From positions 434,001 to 498,000 of the forward strand of contig NKJG01000003.1 in the NCBI GenBank assembly GCA_002256395.1: 64,000 nt of DNA, read 5' to 3'. Within the stretch, counting starts at the first letter, position 1; every line of letters starts with the position of its first letter. Under the pieces are notes generated by a model, which was given only the letters and a program-made list of their open reading frames with translations, searched no databases and was not told where the DNA came from. A program made the translations under genes and the position numbers. This document shows, piece after piece, positions 15,576 to 23,119 of this stretch. Source of the DNA: Bacteroidetes bacterium B1(2017) (GTDB lineage: Bacteria > Bacteroidota > Bacteroidia > UKL13-3).

Positions 15576-16580
15576 CTATATACTCTTCTTTGCTTCAACT
15601 CTAATTTTTATAATTTCTAAAATGTTCTCTTGAATGTCTTTCATAATTAGTTTACTCCAAAGTCCGCTGTAAAAGTTGAACCGTGTTGAAAGTCTAAATT
15701 GCGATGTTAAATGCAGGATGAGTTTCGAGTCACTTAGTTTTTCAATTTCATATTTACCTTCTAATACATCAAAGTATTTACCGCCTACCATAACGTGTTC
15801 ATCCAATGCTTTAGGTGGTGTCGATTTAGGGTCAGCCACAATGTTAAAGGCTAAAATTTTGTTGGGTTCCATTTGTGTAACTGTTTCAGTAAAAAACAGT
15901 CCTCTTGCAAAAATTGCCTTTCTTATTCCTCCAACAGCAAGCGTGTCGAGTTCAGCTTTTATTGGTCTTGGGAACCCCATAAATTGAAATAGTGAAGAAT
16001 TATTTTCAATCTCCGAAATTTCCTTCACGCGTGTAATATGGTCCCAAACTAGTTTGTCTGATCCCTTAATTTCAATAGTGGTGTGTTCTGTAAATACTTT
16101 GTCTGTTAGGCCCAATTGGTTTTCTAGAGGGGCAATAATAAAAGGAAGAAGTACAAACAGGGATACATATACGTTTTTGGTTTTTCTATTTCGTTTAAAA
16201 ATTCTTACACCAATAAATCCACCTAGCAACGACATAAATAAAAATACAGGTAGGGCCATTAAAGCACATATGATTCCTTCTTTTCCTGATAAGACAGAAA
16301 TGCCCACAAGTCCAAGTATTGCGAATATAGGCATGGTAATAAGTGCTATTTTTCTGGAACTGGTAATTTCATCTTGGTGGTAGGCCGTAATAAGTCCAAT
16401 TACAAACGGCACAATAAATAGAAACGAAATGGTCATCAGGCCATAGGTTGGTAGTAGAGCTGTTCCATATTCTTCGCCCCTAAAGTCCTCTAAGGCAAAA
16501 ATTGCTCGTGAAACAAGTCCGTATACAACACCATATAAAAGCCCTTTCCAGTTTATAATTTTTTTCATATCCACCCTCAT
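15576..16580 (-). CDS. Membrane protein with C-terminal SRPBCC-like domain
   Basis: A 334-residue protein. Residues 8-155 contain about five hydrophobic helices (near 8-30, 43-68, 78-99, 102-128 and 137-152). Residues about 160-330 look like a START/SRPBCC (polyketide-cyclase-like) fold, with strand patterns TTIEIKGSDKLVWDHITRV and YEIEKLSDSKLILHLTSQF and a long C-terminal helix. The soluble part probably binds a hydrophobic ligand at the inner membrane; this is inference from fold only. An alternative start is the ATG at 16566-16568 (MKKIINWKG), better placed behind GAGGGTGG. First of seven leftward genes. Confidence 0.6.
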   Translation of the reverse strand: MRVDMKKIINWKGLLYGVVYGLVSRAIFALEDFRGEEYGTALLPTYGLMTISFLFIVPFVIGLITAYHQDEITSSRKIALITMPIFAILGLVGISVLSGKEGIICALMALPVFLFMSLLGGFIGVRIFKRNRKTKNVYVSLFVLLPFIIAPLENQLGLTDKVFTEHTTIEIKGSDKLVWDHITRVKEISEIENNSSLFQFMGFPRPIKAELDTLAVGGIRKAIFARGLFFTETVTQMEPNKILAFNIVADPKSTPPKALDEHVMVGGKYFDVLEGKYEIEKLSDSKLILHLTSQFRLSTRFNFYSGLWSKLIMKDIQENILEIIKIRVEAKKSI

Positions 16581-16610
16581 TCACCTGCAAGGTATTGAAA
16601 GAGGAACAAT

Positions 16611-17243
16611 TTAAGAAGAGGTGCTTGCCAATGCAATTTCCATTGCCCGTTTATAAAAGTCCCGAAACTCGTGTGGATTGTATTTTGTGCGCATGGCTTT
16701 TAGTACATCTAAGGTATCAAATCCGCCCCATTCCCAAAGCATGGTGTCGAAGTTGTATTTGAGCATTTGAGTTTCTACTTCTGCGCGTAAATACTTTATT
16801 TGTTCTATACTGAACCCATACTTTCCTAGAAGTTCCATCAGCCTTTGGTCGGTTTCGGGAGTATACTCGGTGTCTAAAAATGGTTCCAGAATCCAGCCCC
16901 AAATAGTGGGTCGTTCTATAGTATTAAGCTTGTTTCTTTTTGCAAATTCTTCAAGCTCATCTTTCTTTTCTCTTGTTAAAAACAGGATTTCATTGCCTAC
17001 TCTAATATTGGGTGGGTAAGAATGAAGGTCAATATCCTGAATGTGTTCTGCCTGAATGATTGATTGCCTATAGGCAATAGAAGGTTCAAAGGGGTAGTTT
17101 TCTAGCTTTAAAAAATTGTCACCAATAGTTAGTTGTCCTGTAGAAATCAGCATCTTTTCTACCTCAGATTTTGCGCTGCTAAACATAGTCCAAGGCTTGC
17201 CCTGGCTTTTGTTTGTTTTTAGAAGGCGTTTAATAAAGTTCAT
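16611..17243 (-). CDS. Hypothetical protein, 210 residues
   Basis: Not recognised. No signal peptide or membrane segment. The sequence is rich in charged residues and Trp, with alternating strand-like and helical parts; it includes TIWGWILEPFLDTEYTPET near 110 and a helical C-terminal half ending in a Ser/Thr-rich tail. An AGGGAGAA lies about 6 bases before the ATG, a rare plausible ribosome site here. It sits between the SRPBCC membrane protein and a secreted protein, 30 bases from the former, so it is probably co-transcribed. Likely cytoplasmic. Confidence 0.55.
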   Translation of the reverse strand: MNFIKRLLKTNKSQGKPWTMFSSAKSEVEKMLISTGQLTIGDNFLKLENYPFEPSIAYRQSIIQAEHIQDIDLHSYPPNIRVGNEILFLTREKKDELEEFAKRNKLNTIERPTIWGWILEPFLDTEYTPETDQRLMELLGKYGFSIEQIKYLRAEVETQMLKYNFDTMLWEWGGFDTLDVLKAMRTKYNPHEFRDFYKRAMEIALASTSS

Positions 17244-17289
17244 TGCATTGTTCTCCCTATGGCAAAAGCATAGTTACCTAGTGTTAATC

Positions 17290-18225
17290 TCATGATAGTC
17301 GTCCGGGCGAATGAATAGTGTAGAAATAAAGTCCGGTGCATGCTCCTTTTTTAATTTCCCTACGAATAATGTCATGAACGCTTAATGAAACTCCTAGTTT
17401 TTTCGAATTAAATAAAAGTCGGTCACCTATTTTTTTTAAGTCAAATCGTTTTTTAATTGTGTGATCAGTTCCTTGAACAAATGTTGAATTCTGATAGTCT
17501 AAGAAATCTGGTCTGTTATGTAAAAATAATATCGAATAGTTGCAAATAACAAGATCGACATTATTGCTTAGGCGCTGTGTTAGGGCGTTTTTTATCCGCT
17601 TTAATTTATTTCGCTTATATATTTCTATTTTATCAACTAGTCCGTTTTCATTGTAGAAATACCAATTTCCGGTTTTTTTGTCTCCTAAATGTTTGTCAAA
17701 GTAATAGTACTCTATAGATTTTATTTTACCAGAGCGGTAATATCTATTAATTGTTTTTGTGTAACGTGACGTTACTTCCGTGTTAAACTGAATTGTGTCA
17801 TTGTCGTAATATCCTCTTCTTTTAGTATAGCCCAATTGTAGTGCTTCATAATCAGAGAGACGCCATGTGATGTTTTTGGGCAAAACTGTTTCGCTCTCAA
17901 AAATAGGAGCAATATTTCCGTTACGCCAAGGACTTAAAGGTTTATTATCAGTTGGTGAGTTTTTAATATAAAATAGCTTAGTGCTTTTTTTCGTAGAGTC
18001 GTTTGGCGTTAAAATGATTCTATCTCCTTTTATGGAATATCGACCAATTTCTTTAGTACAAGGATCCACACAAAGTTCACAATCATAATTGGTATATGTG
18101 CTATCTGCCCTTAAATCAAACCTTATAGAATCACAAGATGGATTTACATAAAGTCCTGGGATATCTATCTGTGAGTAGCAAACATTTGCCAGAAAAAGCA
18201 TTAATATAAGTATAACTTGTCTCAT
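17290..18225 (-). CDS. Secreted hypothetical protein with MORN-like segment
   Basis: A 311-residue exported protein: signal peptide at 1-18 (ILILMLFLANVCYSQ). A small N-terminal part reads like a lipocalin-type 'response' domain (IPGLYVNPSCDSIRFDL, CELCVDPCTKEIGRYSI). Near residue 165 is a MORN/YwqK-like stretch (YRSGKIKSIEYYYFD, KTGNWYFYNENGLVDKI). The C-terminal third is basic. The segment RRGYYDNDTIQF resembles RGYYDTKYLTV in the protein at 20173-20733, and both genes have the same 87-bp element upstream. Function unknown. Confidence 0.6.
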   Translation of the reverse strand: MRQVILILMLFLANVCYSQIDIPGLYVNPSCDSIRFDLRADSTYTNYDCELCVDPCTKEIGRYSIKGDRIILTPNDSTKKSTKLFYIKNSPTDNKPLSPWRNGNIAPIFESETVLPKNITWRLSDYEALQLGYTKRRGYYDNDTIQFNTEVTSRYTKTINRYYRSGKIKSIEYYYFDKHLGDKKTGNWYFYNENGLVDKIEIYKRNKLKRIKNALTQRLSNNVDLVICNYSILFLHNRPDFLDYQNSTFVQGTDHTIKKRFDLKKIGDRLLFNSKKLGVSLSVHDIIRREIKKGACTGLYFYTIHSPGRLS

Positions 18226-18267
18226 GGTTGTCTTTAAAATCCCACAGAATTACCTAAAACCGTAGCT

Positions 18268-18354
18268 AATTCCCCGCAAGTTAAAAAAAGAGAAGAGATT
18301 TGCGAAAGGAGGTTTTGATTTATGGTTAACGAAATTAGTGGGGACTAAAGAGAC
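18268..18354. repeat. 87-bp duplicated upstream element, copy A
   Basis: Begins AATTCCCCGCAAGTT and ends TTAGTGGGGACTAAAG(A)GAC. The same 87 bases, with only a handful of substitutions and no indels, occur at 20782-20868. Copy A ends 43 bases before the start codon of the gene at 18225 (minus strand). The ends carry TCCCC and GGGGA in inverted orientation. Could be a shared leader/promoter or a small mobile element. Confidence 0.8.
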
Positions 18355-18400
18355 TAAAGCGACTGAGGTGACTTTTATGCCAGTGGTGAGGCCATTTTGC

Positions 18401-19486
18401 TTACTCTTCCTTTCTTTCTGTGCCCTTATAGTGCACGAAGGCCTTTCCATCATAAACAAACACCCCAATTCCAGAGCCCACCCAAATGCTTCCATCAAGA
18501 GCTTCTAAAATTCCAAAATAGAGGTTATATACCCCAATGGACACGTTGCTTACAGAGGGTATTTTGTCAGACAAGGTCTTTCCATCATAGCACAAAACTT
18601 CACAATTTCTACCCACAACAGTGGTAGTCCAGATGTTTCCTTTTTGATCTTCAATAATACATAGGGCACTTCTATTTGATACTTTAGTAAATGCATCGCC
18701 GTCTGCATGTAGCGAAACCGATGGGTTGAAGCGATACAGACCCTCATCAACCCCAAACCAAATACTTCCTTTTCTATCCTCACTTATACTCCAAACGTTC
18801 TTAAAACTTTTGCCGTCCTTATTGCTTAAAGGGGTAGCCGTTTTTCCATCAAAAAGTAAGAGATTCTGTGTTGTGCCGAACCAAAACTTACCTGTTCCAT
18901 CTTGCAGAATTGTATTCACGCCAGTAGGCTGTCTTTCCTCAAAAGTTTTCCCCAACGTATCTTCAATTAAGGTGTCTCCCTTAAGGATATAATTTCGAAA
19001 CGATTTTCCATCATAAAAACTTGCTCCACCGCTACAGCCAAAACATATATTGCCCGCTTTATCTTCATAAATTTTGGTAACATCATTATTCAAGAGACCG
19101 TCTTTTGTGGTGAAGTTTTTAAAGAATTTGCCATCGTAAAAATACACACCAGAACCAATTGTACCGAACCAAAAATTGCCGTTTCTATCCTCTATAATAG
19201 AAAAGAATGGGGTCGAACTTACTTTACTGGTAATATTCGTAAACGACTTTCCATCGTATTTAAAAACTCCCTCCCAGGAAGCCATCCAAATATTTCCTTT
19301 TCTATCTTGTATAATAGTGCGCACAATATTGTTAGGGCCATTAGATGAGTTTACATCTTTAGGTTCAGACCGGATAGTATCTTGAGATTGCTTTGTTTGA
19401 TTTTGACCTTCGCAAAAGGTGTTGGATAGATTGCAAGCGAAAAGTAAAAATACAAATAGTAAAGTGGGAAGTTTAGTTTGTTTCAT
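18401..19486 (-). CDS. Lipoprotein with two-component-regulator propeller (Reg_prop) repeats
   Basis: A 361-residue lipoprotein: signal peptide with lipobox-like LLFAC (Cys near residue 18). About seven Reg_prop blades follow with the pattern (I)-x-x-D-x-x-G-(N/S)-I/F-W-(F/M)-x-(T/S)-x-x-G-(V/L)-x-x-(Y/F)-D-G-K. Examples are DRKGNIWMASWEGVFKYDGK, DRNGNFWFGTIGSGVYFYDGK and DRKGSIWFGVDEGLYRF. In hybrid two-component systems such propellers are sensor domains fused to a kinase; here the protein ends after the propeller and no kinase is next to it. A stand-alone ligand-binding lipoprotein is the simplest reading. Confidence 0.8.
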   Translation of the reverse strand: MKQTKLPTLLFVFLLFACNLSNTFCEGQNQTKQSQDTIRSEPKDVNSSNGPNNIVRTIIQDRKGNIWMASWEGVFKYDGKSFTNITSKVSSTPFFSIIEDRNGNFWFGTIGSGVYFYDGKFFKNFTTKDGLLNNDVTKIYEDKAGNICFGCSGGASFYDGKSFRNYILKGDTLIEDTLGKTFEERQPTGVNTILQDGTGKFWFGTTQNLLLFDGKTATPLSNKDGKSFKNVWSISEDRKGSIWFGVDEGLYRFNPSVSLHADGDAFTKVSNRSALCIIEDQKGNIWTTTVVGRNCEVLCYDGKTLSDKIPSVSNVSIGVYNLYFGILEALDGSIWVGSGIGVFVYDGKAFVHYKGTERKEE

Positions 19487-19510
19487 TTAGTGGATTGTTA
19501 GAGCCAGTAT

Positions 19511-20032
19511 TTATTTGCGTTCAACTGCTATTACCTGTGTTTCATTGAAGCTGCCTTTATTTTTAAGTTGAAGGGTATAAATAGGGCCAATCGTTGAATC
19601 TCTGTGTCTAACCATTGTTTTAAAGGAGATGGATGTATCTGTTGGATTGAATTTCAACTCAAAAGGTTGTGTTAGAATACCATTTTGCATTAAGTCTGCG
19701 CTTAAAGAATCCTTGAAGTTGCTTTTGTCAAGCACTTGTGCGCTCCATGCAGGTGCAAATAGTACATGAAATTCTATGTCGTGATACTTCTGGATGCGAA
19801 AGGAGTTCTCTCCAAATTCTATTGTGTCGATATAAGCAATACTATCTTTACAAAAGGAGCCTATTCTACAAAAAATACCTTTTGAAAAAGTGGTGTCGTA
19901 CCATATCTTGGCATTCATGGATTGATCCAGGGCAATATTTTCTGTTATAAATTTTGAGGGAGTGTTATGGCAATAGATGTTAGCTAGTGGCACAAGAATA
20001 AATAAGAATAATTTGAAGGTAGGTGTTTTCAT
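19511..20032 (-). CDS. Secreted hypothetical protein, 173 residues
   Basis: Not recognised. Signal peptide at 1-22 (FKLFLFILVPLANIYC). The mature part is mainly strand-like, with FRIQKYHDIEFHVLFAPAW in the middle and a C-terminal TLQLKNKGSFNETQVIAVE. It lies 24 bases after the Reg_prop lipoprotein gene is read (same strand, just upstream of it), so the two may be co-transcribed. A Cys near residue 22 could be a lipobox (NIYC) but lacks the usual small residue. Confidence 0.5.
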   Translation of the reverse strand: MKTPTFKLFLFILVPLANIYCHNTPSKFITENIALDQSMNAKIWYDTTFSKGIFCRIGSFCKDSIAYIDTIEFGENSFRIQKYHDIEFHVLFAPAWSAQVLDKSNFKDSLSADLMQNGILTQPFELKFNPTDTSISFKTMVRHRDSTIGPIYTLQLKNKGSFNETQVIAVERK

Positions 20033-20172
20033 GTTACTTGCACTTACGTTCCGCTGCTTCTCGTCAGTTGCGAACTTCGGAACTTTTTATTTACCGTTAT
20101 AGGTAAAAAATCTTGCGAAATGTGAACTTACAACAAAATTTGCAAATGCGTAAAAGGCTGTTAGCAGCTGCC

Positions 20173-20733
20173 TTAATCTCTTTTCCATTTAATATTTCGA
20201 TCATCAACAAACTCAACAATTCCAAGTCTAGTATTAAATGTAAAATTCTTAATTCCTTTTTCCACATTCATTCCTGAATAATCTGCATTAGCATTGCTGA
20301 AAAAATAGGTGCTATCATTTACCTTTTCGAGATAGTTTTGCTTTTGACCAAAAAGCAATCCTATGAATGTTATCTCAAGATTTGAGTAGGATGAAGATTT
20401 AGAGAAATTTGCAAAGTGATGCGTATAACGGTTTTTTCCATCACTCATTAATGCAGATTTATGATAGCTTCCATTAGTCAAAATGTAAGGTACTGTCAAA
20501 TATTTTGTATCGTAATATCCACGTTCAAAATTTCGAACCGACTCACTATCAATTTCTGTTGAATTAAATATTATAGTATCCTTTTCACCTTTTTCTGAGG
20601 TGTAAATAACTGTTTCAGTCTTCGAAAACGGTTTAAACCATATCAATTCTTCTTCAGTAAAATCTTCAACTGCAAACATCCGAAAACAACTTGTCAATGT
20701 AAGTAACATAATTATAAATAGAAATGGTTTCAT
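20173..20733 (-). CDS. Lipoprotein, 186 residues, unknown function
   Basis: Not recognised. Lipoprotein signal at the N-terminus (FLFIIMLLTLTSC, lipobox LTSC with Cys near 16). The mature protein has an N-terminal segment with FTEEELIWFKPFSKTETV, then RGYYDTKYLTVPYIL, and a C-terminal strand region ending NIKWKRD. It is probably related to, or functionally paired with, the 311-residue protein at 17290, since both share the RGYYD-type segment and the same 87-bp upstream element. Confidence 0.55.
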   Translation of the reverse strand: MKPFLFIIMLLTLTSCFRMFAVEDFTEEELIWFKPFSKTETVIYTSEKGEKDTIIFNSTEIDSESVRNFERGYYDTKYLTVPYILTNGSYHKSALMSDGKNRYTHHFANFSKSSSYSNLEITFIGLLFGQKQNYLEKVNDSTYFFSNANADYSGMNVEKGIKNFTFNTRLGIVEFVDDRNIKWKRD

Positions 20734-20781
20734 TTATGGTGGTTTGTAAAAGTTGCCGAAAACTATCTAATAACCGAAGGC

Positions 20782-20868
20782 AATTCCCCGCAAGTTAAAA
20801 AAAGACAAGAGATTTGCGAAAAGTTGTTTTGATTTATGGTTAACGAAATTAGTGGGGACTAAAGGGAC
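20782..20868. repeat. 87-bp duplicated upstream element, copy B
   Basis: Second copy of the element at 18268-18354. It ends 49 bases before the start codon at 20733 (minus strand). Conserved words include GGTTAACGAAATTAGTGGGG and AGAGATTTGCGAAA; the main difference is AAAGTTG in place of AAGGAGG in the middle. Confidence 0.8.
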
Positions 20869-20895
20869 ACAAAGAGAAGAACACAACGCGATTAG

Positions 20896-20949
20896 GAGGG
20901 AGGAAAGAGAAATAGAAAGAGTGCTTTTTTCTCTTTCCCTTTCTCCTTC
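20896..20949. repeat. GAGAAAG-type hairpin, copy 4
   Basis: GGAGGGAGGAAAGAGAAATAG then AAAGAGTGCTTTTTTCTC and TTTCCCTTTCTCC. Imperfect hairpin just beyond the 87-bp element. Confidence 0.65.
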
Positions 20950-20951
20950 AC

Positions 20952-20991
20952 AAAAACGCCCCCTAAGCCTAAACCTAGAGGGTGTTTTTTT
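20952..20991 (-). terminator. Rho-independent terminator
   Basis: Arms AACGCCCCCTA (20955-20965) and TAGAGGGTGTT (20976-20986) pair with one wobble and one mismatch, with A-run before and T-run after, so it can work in both directions. It lies 27 bases after the stop of the leftward gene at 21018. Confidence 0.65.
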
Positions 20992-21017
20992 ACATATGAT
21001 AAGCTAAATGATGTGAC

Positions 21018-21770
21018 TTAAATTCGTTTAAAACTAAAATTAGAAAGTTCTAGTCCTTCATTGCTTGTAGGAGGATATACCGTTTGCGCATAATAAATTG
21101 CTTTCCGACAAAGGGTAATCATTCCTGTTTCTTTGCTTTTTAATTGGTTGTTCCGTTTAATTCGCAAAGTCCTGAGATTTTCCATCTCATCGTGCCATAA
21201 AACAATGGTTGTTTTAGCGTTATCAATATAGGCTTTTAATCCTTTAATACTTAGCTCTGCTTCATTGGGCTTATAGCTTGGTATAAGTGTTAAATAATTT
21301 ACCAATTGCTCCAACCATTCCACTTTTCGCTCGGCAAATTTTTCTGCTGCCCTTGGCGTTTTAGATTTCTCGCTGGCAGGGTTTGATGCATTTGCCTCTG
21401 TATTTACAGTTGCTGCCACTCTTTCATGACCTTTCTTTTGAGTGCTTTTAAAATTATTGGAAATAGATTTAACTCTCTCCATTGTTTCCTCATCTAAGCC
21501 AAGCGCTTTTAAAAGTAATTGAATATGGTGTACCTTGGTTCCAATCTCATTAATGATTTTGTTTTTTGCCTTTTGATGATTGGCAAAGAGATTGGAGCAC
21601 ACAAGAATATCTTGTGCAATTTTTTGGTTCAATGCTAAGTTATCTTTTAGCGCTTGCAGACTAATTTCTGCACTAGGAGGGTTAAAGTTTTTACCAAAGG
21701 TTTCAAACTTCTTAATAAGGCCATCGGCCGTGCTCATTTGCATGAGATGATTTGTACTTGAATTTTTCAT
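21018..21770 (-). CDS. Hypothetical helical protein, 250 residues
   Basis: Not recognised by name. Predominantly helical and charged, with two helical regions: residues 10-105 (many Leu and Lys, e.g. LKDNLALNQKIAQDILVCS) and 140-230 (WLEQLVNYLTLIPSY, KGLKAYIDNAKTTIVLWHDEM). They are joined by a Ser/Ala/Thr/Asn-rich linker at about 110-140. No signal peptide, so cytoplasmic. The shape resembles small four-helix proteins found in many Bacteroidota genomes near accessory regions. It has its own terminator and a TAGATA-rich upstream region, so it is probably a single-gene unit. Confidence 0.55.
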   Translation of the reverse strand: MKNSSTNHLMQMSTADGLIKKFETFGKNFNPPSAEISLQALKDNLALNQKIAQDILVCSNLFANHQKAKNKIINEIGTKVHHIQLLLKALGLDEETMERVKSISNNFKSTQKKGHERVAATVNTEANASNPASEKSKTPRAAEKFAERKVEWLEQLVNYLTLIPSYKPNEAELSIKGLKAYIDNAKTTIVLWHDEMENLRTLRIKRNNQLKSKETGMITLCRKAIYYAQTVYPPTSNEGLELSNFSFKRI

Positions 21771-21870
21771 ACGCTTTCTTATTTATTTTTTTTTATCATA
21801 TGTGTTAATTTGATAGGACAAAAATTGGGAAAGCCTGATTCTTGATTAGTAGATAAAATCACTTTTTTTT

Positions 21871-21906
21871 TAGATAATTATCTATACATAGATAAATATC
21901 TATAAA
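21871..21906. promoter_or_regulatory. Cluster of TAGATA/TATCTA palindromes
   Basis: A perfect 14-bp palindrome TAGATAATTATCTA at 21871-21884 overlaps a second inverted repeat (TATCTAT-AC-ATAGATA, 21879-21894), followed by TATCTATA. Another AATATCTATAAA lies near 21980. It sits about 100 bases upstream of the leftward gene at 21770. Possible operator array for an unidentified regulator. Confidence 0.35.
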
Positions 21907-22038
21907 TGCCCAAGATGCTTGATAAAAAAGACGATTAGGGGAGTTGTGACTAGAATTTATATGCATAAATGACATAAAAATATCTATAAAATGAAGTCAT
22001 ATGTAATTTGGAGATACTAAAATATGGGTCCAATTAGT

Positions 22039-22440
22039 GGCATATGACATCCCAAATGTAATTTTAAGCCTTAGACGCTCACCTTAAAGCATATGAGAAG
22101 CAATCTTAAGCTTTAGACGCTCAACTTAAAGCATATGAGAAGCAATTTTAAGCCTTAGACGCTCAACTTAAAGCATGTGAGAAGCAATCTTAAGCTTTAG
22201 ACGCTCAACTTAAAGCAGGTGAGAAACAATCTTAAGCTTTAGACGCTCAACTTAAAGCATGTGAGAAGCAATTTTAAGCCTTAGACGCTCAACTTAAAGC
22301 ATGTGAGAAACAATCTTAAGCTTTAGACGAACAACTTAAAGCATATGAGAAGCAATTTTAAGCTTTAGACGAACAACTTAAAGCATGTGAGAAGCAATTT
22401 TAAGTCTTAGACGAACAACTTAAAGCTATGAGAAGCATTG
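22039..22440. repeat. 42-bp tandem repeat array (8 full units)
   Basis: Eight consecutive 42-base units start at 22087, 22129, 22171, 22213, 22255, 22297, 22339 and 22381. A degenerate unit precedes (22039-22086) and a partial one follows (22423-22440). Unit pattern: AAGCATATGAGAAGCAATCT then TAAGCTTTAGACGCTCAACT and TA. Variation is ordered: ACGCTC in the first units becomes ACGAAC in the last three, and CATATG alternates with CATGTG. All six frames are stopped within one unit, so it is not coding. No spacers, so not CRISPR. Confidence 0.9.
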
Positions 22441-22443
22441 CAA

Positions 22444-22462
22444 GGTCACTGAGCTTGTCGAA
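22444..22462 (+). repeat. GGTCACTGAGCTTGTCGAA interspersed element
   Basis: Variant of the element at 15221-15241 in opposite orientation, directly after the 42-bp array and 100 bases before recX. Confidence 0.65.
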
Positions 22463-22561
22463 CTGCCCTCGCTACCCGAATCAGCTTCCATCAAAGCAAA
22501 AGCTTCAACGGATAAGCCATGCTTTTTTTTTTCCTCCCCTCATCTTATCTTCGCACTAGCC

Positions 22562-23038
22562 ATGCCCAAGGAACAAAAAAAACTCAGCCCGCAAGAAATC
22601 TTGCTTAAAATTGCGTCGTACTGCGCCTACCAAGAACGATGCCACAACGAAGTGCTCCATAAACTAGCAGAATGGGGCGTTTACGGCCAGGAGGCCGACC
22701 AACAATTACTGAAACTTATTGAGCAGAATTACGTAAACGAAGAACGTTTTGCCAAGGCATATGCCGGTGGTAAGTTTAGAGTGAAACACTGGGGTAGGTT
22801 AAAAATTAAACGCGAACTTAAACTCAGAGGTATTTCAGATTATTGCATCCAACTGGCTCTCAAAGAAATTGAGGATAACGATTATCAAGCTACCCTCCTA
22901 AAATTGGTTCAGGATAAAATGGCCACCTTAAAGGGTAAGCACCCACTAGAAGCCAACCGAAAAATATACCACCACGTAGCCACCAAAGGCTACGAAGGCG
23001 ACCTAATAATGGATGCGATAAAACAGGTAAAGGCATAG
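22562..23038 (+). CDS. recX: Regulatory protein RecX
   Basis: A small helical modulator of RecA filaments, 158 residues. The central family signature is seen: NYVNEERFAKAYAGGKFR followed by WGRLKIKRELKLRGIS (near residues 58-100), and the three-helix repeats before and after. The C-terminus (NRKIYHHVATKGYEGDLIM) fits the third RecX repeat. recA is not in the window. A TATCTTCG box (22546-22553), a variant -7 element, lies 8 bases before the ATG. Confidence 0.85.
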   Translation: MPKEQKKLSPQEILLKIASYCAYQERCHNEVLHKLAEWGVYGQEADQQLLKLIEQNYVNEERFAKAYAGGKFRVKHWGRLKIKRELKLRGISDYCIQLALKEIEDNDYQATLLKLVQDKMATLKGKHPLEANRKIYHHVATKGYEGDLIMDAIKQVKA

Positions 23039-23094
23039 AAAGAGAAAGAGAAAGGGAAGGAAATAAAAGAACCTCTTTCTCTGTCTCTTTCTTC
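23037..23094. repeat. GAGAAAG-type hairpin, copy 5
   Basis: GAAAGAGAAAGAGAAAGGG ... CCTCTTTCTCTGTCTCTTTC. Good stem with a short AT loop (AAATAAAAGAA). It fills the gap between recX and the transporter and starts inside the recX stop region. Confidence 0.7.
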
Positions 23095-23119
23095 CATTTT
23101 CCCTATCTTCCACAGCTCA

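Noticed and set aside
18250..18498. Second ORF overlapping the end of the Reg_prop gene
   Set aside because: Shifted-frame shadow of the propeller gene running into the 87-bp element; no conserved features.
15576..21770. Antiphage defence or toxin-antitoxin island
   Set aside because: No nuclease, helicase, toxin or known defence domain was recognised; most products are exported.
22039..22440. CRISPR array
   Set aside because: The 42-bp units follow each other without spacers, vary internally and no cas gene is present.
22039..22440. Repeat-protein gene (42 is a multiple of three)
   Set aside because: Every frame on both strands meets a stop within one unit.
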